This document shows positions 23,583 through 32,244 of a stretch of DNA of 45,493 nucleotides, one piece after another. Below the pieces are notes generated by a model. It did not search any database. It worked only from the letters and a program-made list of their open reading frames with translations, and was not told the DNA's origin. How positions within the stretch are numbered: the first letter of the stretch is position 1; each line of letters starts with the position of its first letter. The position numbers and the translations under genes are program-made. This DNA is from Pedobacter petrophilus. GTDB lineage: Bacteria; Bacteroidota; Bacteroidia; Sphingobacteriales; Sphingobacteriaceae. The stretch covers positions 1 to 45,493 of the forward strand of contig NZ_WKKH01000036.1 of assembly GCF_009674725.1 (NCBI RefSeq), in the 5' to 3' direction.

Positions 23583-26500
23583 CTAAAAGCCAATGTTTAA
23601 ACCAATCGAAGCCGTTTTACTAAGCGGCATCGAACCATAATCTCCGGATACTGCGTAACTGCTATTCCCACTTACGTTGGTGTTTTGCGCCTCCGGATTT
23701 GCACCTCCTGTGTATTCATCATGTGAAAAATAATTTTCTAAGGCCGCAAATATTCTGGCCGATGAAATGGCCCGGGTTTTAAAAACGTGTTTCAGGTTAT
23801 AACCCAGCGTAATATTTTGAACACGGAAGAAATCGCTCGAATAAACCCAATCAGAAGTTACGTTAGGATAGGTATAATTGGCTGCCAACCTGCCCCTGGG
23901 TGCATCTGGATCTGGGTTTGCAGGCGACCACCGGTCCCGCCATACCCCAAGTACATTGGCAGTAGTACTCCCGGAGAAATCTATGGCACGGCCGAGGTAA
24001 GATAAGATTGAACCCCCATGCTGACCATATAGTTGAATTCCCAGATCGAAATCTTTGTATTTAAAAGTATTAGTCCAGCCCCAGGTATATTTTGGATTTG
24101 CCTGCCCGGCTACCACGCGATCGGCAGCACTGATTCTTCCATCGCCATTGGCATCAAGGTATTTTGCATCGCCTTCCCTTTGTCCGGAAACTTTTGCTAC
24201 GGCAGGGTTAGCGATATCTGCCGCAGTTAAAATCCCATCCGTTTTCGTAATGTAATAGCTGAAGGCAGGAAGGCCTTCCCTCAATAAATATGGCGCATTA
24301 CTTCCGCTATACGCAGAAGCAACTTCAATATCGGCATGGCTCGGCCCAAGATCTGTTACCTTGTTGCTGTTGAAAGCAATGTTGGCATTCATTGTCCACG
24401 AAAAATCTGTGGTTCTTATATTTGTTGAAGCTAAGCCAAACTCTAAACCCCTGTTTACCACCGCGCCAATATTTTGAAGACTGCTGCTAAAACCGCTGGC
24501 AGATAACACGGGCAAATTCAGCAAGAGATCGGTGTTTTTTTTATGGTAAGCATCAAAAGTGAAATTAATGCGGTTTCCGAACAAACCGAGGTCTAATCCA
24601 AGATCGTAAGTGTCTGATGTTTCCCATTTCAGCGCTTTATTGGCGAGGCCGGAAACCACTTGCCCCGTAGCGGTAGTTGGGATATTTCCACCAAAAACAT
24701 AGTTCGAATTTACTAAAGTACTGATCGCGTTATAATCACCAATGTTGTTATTACCGGATTTGCCCCAGCTTAATCTCAATTTTAAATCGCTGATGGCTTT
24801 CACATCCTTAAGGAAAGATTCTTCCGAAATTTTCCATCCGGCAGATAAGGAAGGGAAAGTTCCCCAACGGTTTTTTGCTCCGAATTTTGAAGAAGCATCC
24901 CGTCTGATTGTTCCGGAGAAGAGATACTTATCCTTAAATGCATATTGTAAACGGCTATAATAAGAAAATAAAGTATTATTCGAAGCGGTAGACGTACCCG
25001 TTGTGGTTACTCCGGCCGCATTTGCAATGGCATTACTTAAGGTCTTTATAATGTTATTGGCAAAACCTCCGGCAGTTGCCAGCCTCACCCCTTCCGAATG
25101 CACAATATTGTAAGATACACCGGCAATTGCAGAAATTTTATGAACGCCGGCGATTGTACTGGTGTAGTTCAGGGTATTCTCATTAAGGAAATTTTGCTTT
25201 TTATTAACGATATAAGCACCTGTAGAATAAAGCCCGGGATTGGTGAGTAATGAGGAAGCCACCCCAAGCAAAACCTGATCTGAAGTATATTGTGAAGTAT
25301 TCCGATCGATATTATCATAGTTTACGGTAGACCGCAGGGAAAGACCTTTCACAATTTGATAATCTCCATATACGGAGGCCAGCAATCGAGAGGTTTTGAT
25401 CTTGTTTATTGCCGTTTCTATGTAAGCATAAGGGCTGATGGATCTTGGACTGGACCAGGTATAAACATTGTTGCCATATGCGCCGGTATTTAGCCCGGCA
25501 GAACTTTCTACCACCGGAACCATGGTCAGGGCAGTCATCAATTGGTTATCTTTTCCCTCTACCGGCGGCGCATTATTGATGGAATAGGAAGGTGCCAGAT
25601 TAAGACCGAACTTCAATTTCTTGCTGGCATTGGCTTCAATATTGGCCCTTAATCCATAATTCTTAAAATTGGAATTAATCAGTGTTCCGTTTTGATCGAG
25701 GTAATTTGCCGAGATGAAATAGTTTACGTTTTCTGATCCGCCACTGGCAGAAACCTCATAGTTTTGATAAGGTGCATTTCTAAACACGGCGTCTTGCCAG
25801 TCTACGTAATCCAAACCGGGATGGCCTGGTTGTGCCCACCTTGGATCTGTCATCATTGCCGTGTTGATGGTTCCTGCCGGCAAACCAAGAATTACGGCCT
25901 TTTCTGTATTGGTTTGCCCGGCGGTACGGCCAGGGCCTGAAGCTATCCAGGCATTATCAGCCAGCGCTGTGGCCTGGGCAATCCATTCTTCAGCACTTAA
26001 AACGTCTACTTTTCTTGATACAGAACTTATTCCGGCATTGGCATTCACACTAATCCGGGCTTTGCCGGCTATTCCTTTCTTAGTCGTAATAATCACTACA
26101 CCATTTGCCGCACGGGATCCATAAATTGCCCCGGCAGCGGCATCTTTTAATACCTGAACACTCTCAATATCATTAGGGTTTAAGTTATCCAACGGACTAT
26201 TTGAAATGCTGCCGGCTGAATTTTGACTGGCCACATCCAAAGGAAATCCATCTAATACGTAAAGTGGTTCATTGCCGGCAGTGATTGATCCGGCGCCGCG
26301 AACCTGAATGCTTAAACCAGCGCCGGGTAAACCGCTTTGCTGCCGTACCTGCACGCCTGCCATCTGCCCGATTAGTGCCTGCTCAACCCTGGCAATTGGT
26401 TTTTCTTCTATACCTTTCGCATTAAATGTTGCCACGGCTCCTAAAACATCGCTTCTTTTTTGAGTTCCGTAACCCACTACAATGACCTCATCAAGTTTGC

Positions 26501-26978
26501 CTTGCTCCGGATCGAGTTTAATTGCCAGTGGCTGACCTTTATATAAAACTTCCTGTGTTTTGTAACCGATAAAGGTGAAGATTAAAGTTGGTTGTTCTTC
26601 ATCGGTAATGAGCTGAAACGCTCCGTCATTATTAGTAGAAACAGCTTGTTTATTTCCTTTAACCCTAATACTCACACCCGGAAGCGGCTGATTTTTTTCA
26701 TCAGTAACCTTTCCTTTAACAGTTGTTTTGTTTGATATCAGGGGGATAAAACCCGCGGCTACCACTGCATTTGCCATCGGGTCAATTGTACCGAAATGTA
26801 TAGCGGTAAGACTACGTAAAGAAGAAATAGGGTTCATTTTTAATGCTTTGCCGCTTTTCTTCGCAGAAGCCTGAAAGACTGAAGACATCAGGATGATTCC
26901 TGTAAATCCGGTAAGCAAAAAACTTTTGGGCAAAAGGGAGCTATGAGAGTCCTTCCAGGACTTTCCGCTTATTTTCAT
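23583..26978 (-). CDS. susC: SusC/RagA-family TonB-dependent outer-membrane transporter
   Basis: The 1131-residue protein has the order signal peptide (about residues 12-39), a carboxypeptidase-regulatory-like domain (about 84-160, VKGKVTDEKNQPLPGVSIRV), a TonB box and plug start (DEVIVVGYGTQKRSDVLGAV), a plug with YVLDGFPLD and the SusC signature LKDAAAGAIYGSRAANGVVIITTKKG, then a 22-strand barrel ending in IGLNIGF. About 45 residues between the signal peptide and the carboxypeptidase-like domain (40-84) look unstructured or vestigial and are longer than usual. It imports oligosaccharides with SusD using TonB energy. The paired sulfatase suggests a sulfated ligand. A 550-bp upstream region holds the promoter and a probable long leader. 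Confidence 0.96.
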   Translation of the reverse strand: MKISGKSWKDSHSSLLPKSFLLTGFTGIILMSSVFQASAKKSGKALKMNPISSLRSLTAIHFGTIDPMANAVVAAGFIPLISNKTTVKGKVTDEKNQPLPGVSIRVKGNKQAVSTNNDGAFQLITDEEQPTLIFTFIGYKTQEVLYKGQPLAIKLDPEQGKLDEVIVVGYGTQKRSDVLGAVATFNAKGIEEKPIARVEQALIGQMAGVQVRQQSGLPGAGLSIQVRGAGSITAGNEPLYVLDGFPLDVASQNSAGSISNSPLDNLNPNDIESVQVLKDAAAGAIYGSRAANGVVIITTKKGIAGKARISVNANAGISSVSRKVDVLSAEEWIAQATALADNAWIASGPGRTAGQTNTEKAVILGLPAGTINTAMMTDPRWAQPGHPGLDYVDWQDAVFRNAPYQNYEVSASGGSENVNYFISANYLDQNGTLINSNFKNYGLRANIEANASKKLKFGLNLAPSYSINNAPPVEGKDNQLMTALTMVPVVESSAGLNTGAYGNNVYTWSSPRSISPYAYIETAINKIKTSRLLASVYGDYQIVKGLSLRSTVNYDNIDRNTSQYTSDQVLLGVASSLLTNPGLYSTGAYIVNKKQNFLNENTLNYTSTIAGVHKISAIAGVSYNIVHSEGVRLATAGGFANNIIKTLSNAIANAAGVTTTGTSTASNNTLFSYYSRLQYAFKDKYLFSGTIRRDASSKFGAKNRWGTFPSLSAGWKISEESFLKDVKAISDLKLRLSWGKSGNNNIGDYNAISTLVNSNYVFGGNIPTTATGQVVSGLANKALKWETSDTYDLGLDLGLFGNRINFTFDAYHKKNTDLLLNLPVLSASGFSSSLQNIGAVVNRGLEFGLASTNIRTTDFSWTMNANIAFNSNKVTDLGPSHADIEVASAYSGSNAPYLLREGLPAFSYYITKTDGILTAADIANPAVAKVSGQREGDAKYLDANGDGRISAADRVVAGQANPKYTWGWTNTFKYKDFDLGIQLYGQHGGSILSYLGRAIDFSGSTTANVLGVWRDRWSPANPDPDAPRGRLAANYTYPNVTSDWVYSSDFFRVQNITLGYNLKHVFKTRAISSARIFAALENYFSHDEYTGGANPEAQNTNVSGNSSYAVSGDYGSMPLSKTASIGLNIGF

Positions 26979-27527
26979 AATTAATTAGGTTTGTGTTAAT
27001 CATAAAATTGCAAAAGGATGTGCTACAATTAGCGATTTCCATACAGATTTCATAGATTTAACATGATTATTGAATAGCTTGACCGGATGCAACGCCAATT
27101 GAACTCCGGTTTATGGTCTTAATCAGGGAGAATGCAGCAATGCATTTTCCTTTTTTATTTTAGTAATTATTGTTTGTCTTCTTCCTCCTTTCTAGCTTAT
27201 GCCACCTACATTTGGCGTATTAGTCTGTAAAACACCTTTAATAGCTGATCGCTTTATTGTTTATTTTTCTCCAACCTGAATAGTTAGTGTCAAATATACA
27301 TTAAGTCTATATATTTAGTAGTCTTTTTTAAAAAAAATTAAGCTTTCTTAACTGCTTCATTCTGACTTTAATTAACCGTGAATGTTCATTAATTCGATAA
27401 AAATAAAACAATGTAAAGATGACAGCGGTTGCTATATCAGCAGTAAATATAATCTGCCTGCTTCGTTAGTCAAGACTTAATGCAGCAGTGCTGAAGGTTA
27501 AAATACTGCATTCCAAATGAATAGCCT
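26979..27527. promoter_or_regulatory. Divergent promoter region of the susC operon, long leader
   Basis: On the minus strand TATATTTG (27298-27291) matches the TAnnTTTG -7 box, with no good -33 element. If used, the susC mRNA would have a leader of about 305 nt. No ECF sigma/anti-sigma or hybrid two-component regulator gene is adjacent. A short dyad CAGCAGTGCTG lies at about 27482-27492 before the plus-strand holin-like gene. The rest is AT-rich. Confidence 0.45.
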
Positions 27528-27908
27528 ATGTTTGAAGATAAAATACGGGAAGCCGAAATCATTTTTGAGGAAGTAAAGAAAAACGCAACCCTCCGGTTGG
27601 AGGTACTAAAATTAGACGCAGTGCACCATGTTGCCAAGCTTAGCGCAAACTTGATTACCAATACCTTCACTTTAATTTGTGCCACATTGGCCTTCCTTTT
27701 CGGAACGGTTACGCTCGGTTTCTTCTTTTCTGATCTGTTTCACAGTTTCGCACTGGGATTCGGGGGCCTCACTTTGTTTTATATCCTGGTAGCAATAGGC
27801 GTAAGCATGACAAAAACCAGCTTGATTGAGCCCGGGCTGATTAATTTTACCATCCGAAAATTCTTATCGATACAGAACAATGGAGACAAAAAAGAACAAG
27901 AACATTAA
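27528..27908 (+). CDS. Holin superfamily III-like small membrane protein
   Basis: The 126-residue protein has an amphipathic, charged N-terminal helix (FEDKIREAEIIFEEVKKNATLRLEVLKLDAVHH) and two transmembrane segments (about residues 46-66 and 72-96), the layout of 'phage holin family' (holin III, Phage_holin_3_6) proteins of Bacteroidota and Actinobacteria. These are normally chromosomal envelope proteins and not phage genes, and their function is unknown. The gene overlaps the next one, a YihY-type protein, by 29 bp in a different frame. Overlap and order suggest co-translation and a shared envelope role; no phage genes are near. Confidence 0.8.
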   Translation: MFEDKIREAEIIFEEVKKNATLRLEVLKLDAVHHVAKLSANLITNTFTLICATLAFLFGTVTLGFFFSDLFHSFALGFGGLTLFYILVAIGVSMTKTSLIEPGLINFTIRKFLSIQNNGDKKEQEH

Positions 27909-29274
27909 TGATATTGTTGCTTTCGATGAGCGGCGCGAGGATATAGAAACCCAGATTAAGCAAAGTGACGAACGCCTGCAGGAGTCAGTAAAAAAAATAA
28001 AATCTTTCGATCTAAAACCGATTAAGGATAGCATTACGAACTTACCCTGGCAAAGCGACCTTGATACGGCAGACGACTTACGACAGAAGTTTTTACCCAG
28101 GATGACCTCCAAAATCCTCAATGCAACAATTCTCCGCAAAAGTGGATTCTTTAAGCGAATGATTTTGTCTACAGCAGCCAGCCTGACCGTTAAAAAGGCG
28201 CTTAAAAAAAGCCCTGTTAACACTGCACCTATTCTCCATGCACCAGTAGATCAACCTCGGGGGAAGATAGCAATGCCATCCCGGGAACCAGAAAATTCAG
28301 CGCCTGATGAAAAGCCTGAGCCCGAGGCAGAAGAAAAAATAAAATTAAGCTTTAAAGGGATTTTTGCAGTTCTGAAATCAGCTTTTGATGGATTTGCTGA
28401 TCACAAAATTACCAAACTGAGTGGGTCTCTGGCTTACTACACGGTATTTTCAATGGGACCATTGTTAGTCGTTATCATTTCCCTTTGCAGTATATTTTAT
28501 GAAAAGGAAGCAGCACAGGGGAAAGTCTTTGAACAGTTGAAAGATTTTTTAGGCAATGATACTGCCCTTCAACTTCAAAGTTTAATCAGTAGTGCGGCCA
28601 TTGGCGATAAAGGTACAATTGCCTTTATTATCGGGTTGGTAACGCTGTTGGTGGGTGCAACAAGTATTTTTGCCGACATTCAGGATTCGATTAATACCAT
28701 CTGGGGCATTAAGCCGAAACCAAAAAGGGGCTGGCTAAAAATGTTACAAAACAGGTTTTTATCTTTCTCCGTGATTGTGAGTCTGGGTTTCTTACTGGTG
28801 GTTTCGCTGGCAGTTACTGCTGTTTTAGATGGATTTAACACCAGGTTACAGGCAAAATTTAGTGATGTGTCTGTTATCGTATTTTACATCCTTAACCTGG
28901 TGATCACTTTTGGCGTAATTACCGCCATTTTCGGTGTGATTTTCAAAGTTTTACCAGATGCCAATATCAAGTGGAGAGATGTAGTGTCCGGAGCTGCAGT
29001 AACCGGAATCCTATTTATCATTGGTAAATTCGGCATTTCTTTCTACATCTCAAAAACCGATGCCGGCGGAACTTATGGTGCAGCGGGTTCTTTGGTCATT
29101 TTGTTATTATGGACTTACTATTCTTCCATTATACTTTATTTTGGTGCTGAGTTTACCAAATCTTATGCCCTGGCTTACGGATCAGAAATCAGACCTAACC
29201 ATTATGCTGTTGGCATCAAGGAAGTTGAAATGGAGCAGGAAAATAGTTCACTGCAACAAACCCAAAACCAATAA
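27880..29274 (+). CDS. YihY/BrkB-family membrane protein with N-terminal fused domain
   Basis: The 464-residue protein has an unusual layout. Residues 1 to about 110 form a charged helical region (DERREDIETQIKQSDERLQESVKKIKSF) followed by a short hydrophobic stretch (GFFKRMILSTAASL). A proline- and glutamate-rich linker runs from about 115 to 160. Residues 165 to 440 are the YihY/BrkB integral membrane domain, with KITKLSGSLAYYTVFSMGPLLVVIISL, GATSIFADIQDSINTIWGI and GTYGAAGSLVILLLWTYYSSIILYFGAEFTK as family blocks. YihY proteins have about six transmembrane segments and an unclear function (once annotated as ribonuclease BN). The N-terminal part is not usual for the family and may be a fused neighbour of the holin-like protein. 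A hairpin terminator follows. Confidence 0.88.
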   Translation: METKKNKNINDIVAFDERREDIETQIKQSDERLQESVKKIKSFDLKPIKDSITNLPWQSDLDTADDLRQKFLPRMTSKILNATILRKSGFFKRMILSTAASLTVKKALKKSPVNTAPILHAPVDQPRGKIAMPSREPENSAPDEKPEPEAEEKIKLSFKGIFAVLKSAFDGFADHKITKLSGSLAYYTVFSMGPLLVVIISLCSIFYEKEAAQGKVFEQLKDFLGNDTALQLQSLISSAAIGDKGTIAFIIGLVTLLVGATSIFADIQDSINTIWGIKPKPKRGWLKMLQNRFLSFSVIVSLGFLLVVSLAVTAVLDGFNTRLQAKFSDVSVIVFYILNLVITFGVITAIFGVIFKVLPDANIKWRDVVSGAAVTGILFIIGKFGISFYISKTDAGGTYGAAGSLVILLLWTYYSSIILYFGAEFTKSYALAYGSEIRPNHYAVGIKEVEMEQENSSLQQTQNQ

Positions 29275-29286
29275 AAACTATAGTAC

Positions 29287-29313
29287 AATAGCTGGCTCTT
29301 TTAGCCAGCTATT
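29287..29313. terminator. Hairpin terminator after the YihY-type gene
   Basis: AATAGCTGGCT (29287-29297) and AGCCAGCTATT (29303-29313) form a perfect 11-bp stem with a CTTTT loop, followed by a short T-rich end. It separates the YihY-type gene from the mechanosensitive channel gene 25 bp further on. Confidence 0.7.
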
Positions 29314-29337
29314 TGAATCAAAACCAGTATGTAGCCT

Positions 29338-31683
29338 ATGAAATTTGCAGTGAGAATAAAATATCTGGTCTTTTGTCTGATGCTCTCTTTGCTTGTGTTG
29401 GCAAGTTTCCGCTCCCATGGGCAGCATACGGAAATTAAACCGGTTGATTCGGCCAAAACCATTCCAGATACCTTGCTTTTCAGGATTCAGACTGCACAAT
29501 CTGCCATTACAGAAATAAATGCGGCCAATAAAAAGGGATACGACATTGAGGGAATTAAAAGGCAAATTGATGCGGTAAAAGAAAATGTAAATCCTCTGGA
29601 AAAAGCTTTTAAGGCAAAGGATGAACTGGATACGAAAAATTTATTGAGCTTCGATCTGATCCTGCGGGATGCCGATACAAAGTTGAAAAGCATTACAGCA
29701 ATACTGGTGCAGAATAGCAACACCCTTCAGGAAATGTCTGATCAGGTGGTGAGTATAAGCAATGATACGCTGCTTAGAAATGATAAAAAAGGTCAGGAAG
29801 GAAATAAATTATATCAACCTCAGATTTCTGAACTCAAAACCCGTTTGCAGGAGGCAGGAAAGCTAACAGGCGAAAATCTTAAGCAGGTTAACATACTCTT
29901 AGCCAGCACATCTGCATTGAATGTTATAGTGAACGATTTACGTGCACAAACCGCAGAACGACTGGAGCTTTCCGGTAAACTGGCCCTAAGCAAACGCAAC
30001 GCATACCTTTGGGTGGCACCACTGCGAAACCCGGCAAGTCAAACCACGGGCAATCTCATGTCGGCTTCTTACCAGGGCCAGCAGCAGATTCTTAAATACT
30101 TTATTCATTCTACCTGGGATAACCGTTTCCTGGCGATATTACTTTCGATTGTATTTTTTGTTTGGGTTCGCCGGAATTTCAAAAACTCAAAACGCGCTTT
30201 GGTCAGGCGACAACTGGGCGAACTTAAATTCGAATACCTTAAACCACTTCCGGTTTTTTCTACCCTGATTGTATTGCTTAACATTACGCCGCTATTTGAG
30301 CCAGATGCCCCTTCCCTATACATCGAATTGATCCAGTTTTTATTGTTAATCGTAATGACAGTTCACCTCTGGAACATTTTAGAAAAAAAACAACTTCAGT
30401 TCTGGATGCTGCTGATTGCGCTGTATACGCTGTTGATTATTGGAAATGCGGGCGTAGATGATGCCATTCCCCTTCGACTGGTATTAATCGGCATAAATAT
30501 TTTCTTCATCTGGATTGGCATTCAGCTTTTCAATACCGTAACCTTCAAAGAATTTTCGAAGAGATATGTTAAAGCGGTGCTGGTCGTACTCATTTTAATG
30601 AATGGGCTTGCAGTGTTATTTAACATTTTTGGAAGAGTTGATATGGCTAAAGTAACCAGTGTTACAGGCGTAATCGGACTTATTCAGCTGGTTGGTTTAA
30701 GTGTATTTATGCAAATTATGCTCGATGCGCTTGATCTGCAAATGAAAATCAGTTCTGTCAATAAAGGCATTTTTTCCAGAATCAATCACAATAAAACGAA
30801 AGAGAAATTTAAAAAAGGTCTCTCTGTTCTTTGTGTTTTATTATGGGTAATGGTGCTGCTCATTAACCTGAGTCTAATTGGCGGCTTGTGGGGTTGGATT
30901 AGCGAAGTGCTATCTAAACCGAGGGTTTTCGGCAGCATTCATTTCAGCTTTGGCAACATTCTCTTTTTTGTAACCATTGTTTACATCGCGAATAAACTGC
31001 AAAAACACGTTCCGTTATTATTTGGCGAAGAACGCATCACCTTTAACGAAGATAGCGGCCATAAAGGATCAAAAGTGGCCCTGATACGTTTAGTAATTAT
31101 CGTTGCAGGTGTGTTGCTCGCCGTAATGGCATCTGGTTTACCAATGGATAAATTAACAGTGGTATTGGGTGCTTTCGGTGTAGGTATTGGTTTAGGGATG
31201 CAGAATATCGTAAACAATTTCGTTTCAGGGATTATTCTCATTTTTGAAAAACCATTCCGTATCGGAGACTATGTAGAACTTGCCGATAAAAAAGGAAAAG
31301 TGCGGGATATTGGCATTCGCTCCAGTAAACTCCTTACGCCTCAAGGTTCTGAAGTGATTATTCCAAATGGCGACTTATTATCCGGCAGGTTAGTAAACTG
31401 GACCCTTAACAATGATTTTATTAAAACCGAACTCATTTTTAAGGTTAGTGCAGACAGCGATTTTGAAGCCATCGGAAAATTAATCACAGACATGTTAAAT
31501 GAGGCAGATAATACCGTTAAAAAATTGCCTCCGGAAGTATTGCTGAACAATATTACTGCTGATAGTCTGGAGATTAAGGTATTATTATGGATTAATAATA
31601 TTTACGTAGAAGCTGAATTTAAAAGCCAGTTCTTACAACAACTGGTTAAAAAACTTAAAGATGCCGAGGTGAAAATTATGTAG
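29338..31683 (+). CDS. Large MscS-family mechanosensitive channel
   Basis: The 781-residue protein has a signal peptide (about residues 1-28), a helical coiled periplasmic region (about 30-240, rich in Gln, Lys and Glu), and a series of transmembrane segments from about residue 260 to 600. The MscS pore and beta domains begin at about 610: LGAFGVGIGLGMQNIVNNFVSGIIL is the pore helix and FRIGDYVELADKKGKVRDIGIRSSKL the beta domain. The VIIPNGDLLSG motif follows. Layout is that of MscK/MscM-type channels, which open under membrane tension and release solutes during osmotic downshock. It is larger than the plain 280-residue MscS. A terminator hairpin lies just before the start, so it probably has its own promoter or partial read-through. 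Confidence 0.93.
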   Translation: MKFAVRIKYLVFCLMLSLLVLASFRSHGQHTEIKPVDSAKTIPDTLLFRIQTAQSAITEINAANKKGYDIEGIKRQIDAVKENVNPLEKAFKAKDELDTKNLLSFDLILRDADTKLKSITAILVQNSNTLQEMSDQVVSISNDTLLRNDKKGQEGNKLYQPQISELKTRLQEAGKLTGENLKQVNILLASTSALNVIVNDLRAQTAERLELSGKLALSKRNAYLWVAPLRNPASQTTGNLMSASYQGQQQILKYFIHSTWDNRFLAILLSIVFFVWVRRNFKNSKRALVRRQLGELKFEYLKPLPVFSTLIVLLNITPLFEPDAPSLYIELIQFLLLIVMTVHLWNILEKKQLQFWMLLIALYTLLIIGNAGVDDAIPLRLVLIGINIFFIWIGIQLFNTVTFKEFSKRYVKAVLVVLILMNGLAVLFNIFGRVDMAKVTSVTGVIGLIQLVGLSVFMQIMLDALDLQMKISSVNKGIFSRINHNKTKEKFKKGLSVLCVLLWVMVLLINLSLIGGLWGWISEVLSKPRVFGSIHFSFGNILFFVTIVYIANKLQKHVPLLFGEERITFNEDSGHKGSKVALIRLVIIVAGVLLAVMASGLPMDKLTVVLGAFGVGIGLGMQNIVNNFVSGIILIFEKPFRIGDYVELADKKGKVRDIGIRSSKLLTPQGSEVIIPNGDLLSGRLVNWTLNNDFIKTELIFKVSADSDFEAIGKLITDMLNEADNTVKKLPPEVLLNNITADSLEIKVLLWINNIYVEAEFKSQFLQQLVKKLKDAEVKIM

Positions 31684-31773
31684 TAGTGGTAACCAATTTA
31701 CTTTGCCACCAAACCTTTTTTTATGTAGGTAGTTGTATGAATGCGGGTTTCCGAACTACAAAACATATCTACA

Positions 31774-32244
31774 ATGACAAAAACGACACTAAACGTTAAT
31801 CAGCAGCGTTATGAACTGAACCTGCTTCCGTGGGTTTCTCTGCTTGATGCTTTACGGGAACACCTGAAGCTGACAGGTACGAAAAAAGGTTGCGATCATG
31901 GACAATGCGGTGCGTGTACCGTTATTTGTGATGGTAAAAGAATCTTAAGTTGTTTAACCCTTGCGGTGATGAAAAATGATTCGGAAATCACCACCATTGA
32001 AGGTATTGCCGGAGGTGATGAACTTCACCCGATTCAACAAGCTTTTATAGACCACGATGCTTTTCAATGTGGCTATTGCACCCCTGGCCAGATCTGCAGT
32101 GCCGTGGGGATGCTTCAGGAAGGCCATGCCCACACGCGAGAAGAAGTGCAGGAATTAATGAGTGGAAATCTTTGTCGCTGTGGCGCGAATGTTGGAATTA
32201 TCGATGCCATTATGGAGGTAAAAGACGGAGGCACTCATGAATAA
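31774..32244 (+). CDS. paoA: Molybdenum hydroxylase, [2Fe-2S] subunit (PaoA-like)
   Basis: The 156-residue subunit carries both [2Fe-2S] clusters of xanthine-oxidase-family enzymes. The plant-type cluster is bound by Cys40, Cys45, Cys48 and Cys60 (GCDHGQCGACTVICDG...SC), and the second by Cys99, Cys102, Cys134 and Cys136 (QCGYCTPGQ, LCRCG). It passes electrons from the molybdenum centre to the FAD subunit. Unlike E. coli PaoA there is no twin-arginine signal before the ferredoxin-like domain, so the enzyme should stay in the cytoplasm. I start at Met 31774 (MTKTTLNV). The FAD-subunit gene overlaps the end by 8 bp. Confidence 0.93.
   Translation: MTKTTLNVNQQRYELNLLPWVSLLDALREHLKLTGTKKGCDHGQCGACTVICDGKRILSCLTLAVMKNDSEITTIEGIAGGDELHPIQQAFIDHDAFQCGYCTPGQICSAVGMLQEGHAHTREEVQELMSGNLCRCGANVGIIDAIMEVKDGGTHE

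Noticed and set aside
27528..27908. Possible prophage holin
   Set aside because: No other phage genes nearby; the family occurs commonly as chromosomal envelope genes next to YihY-type genes.
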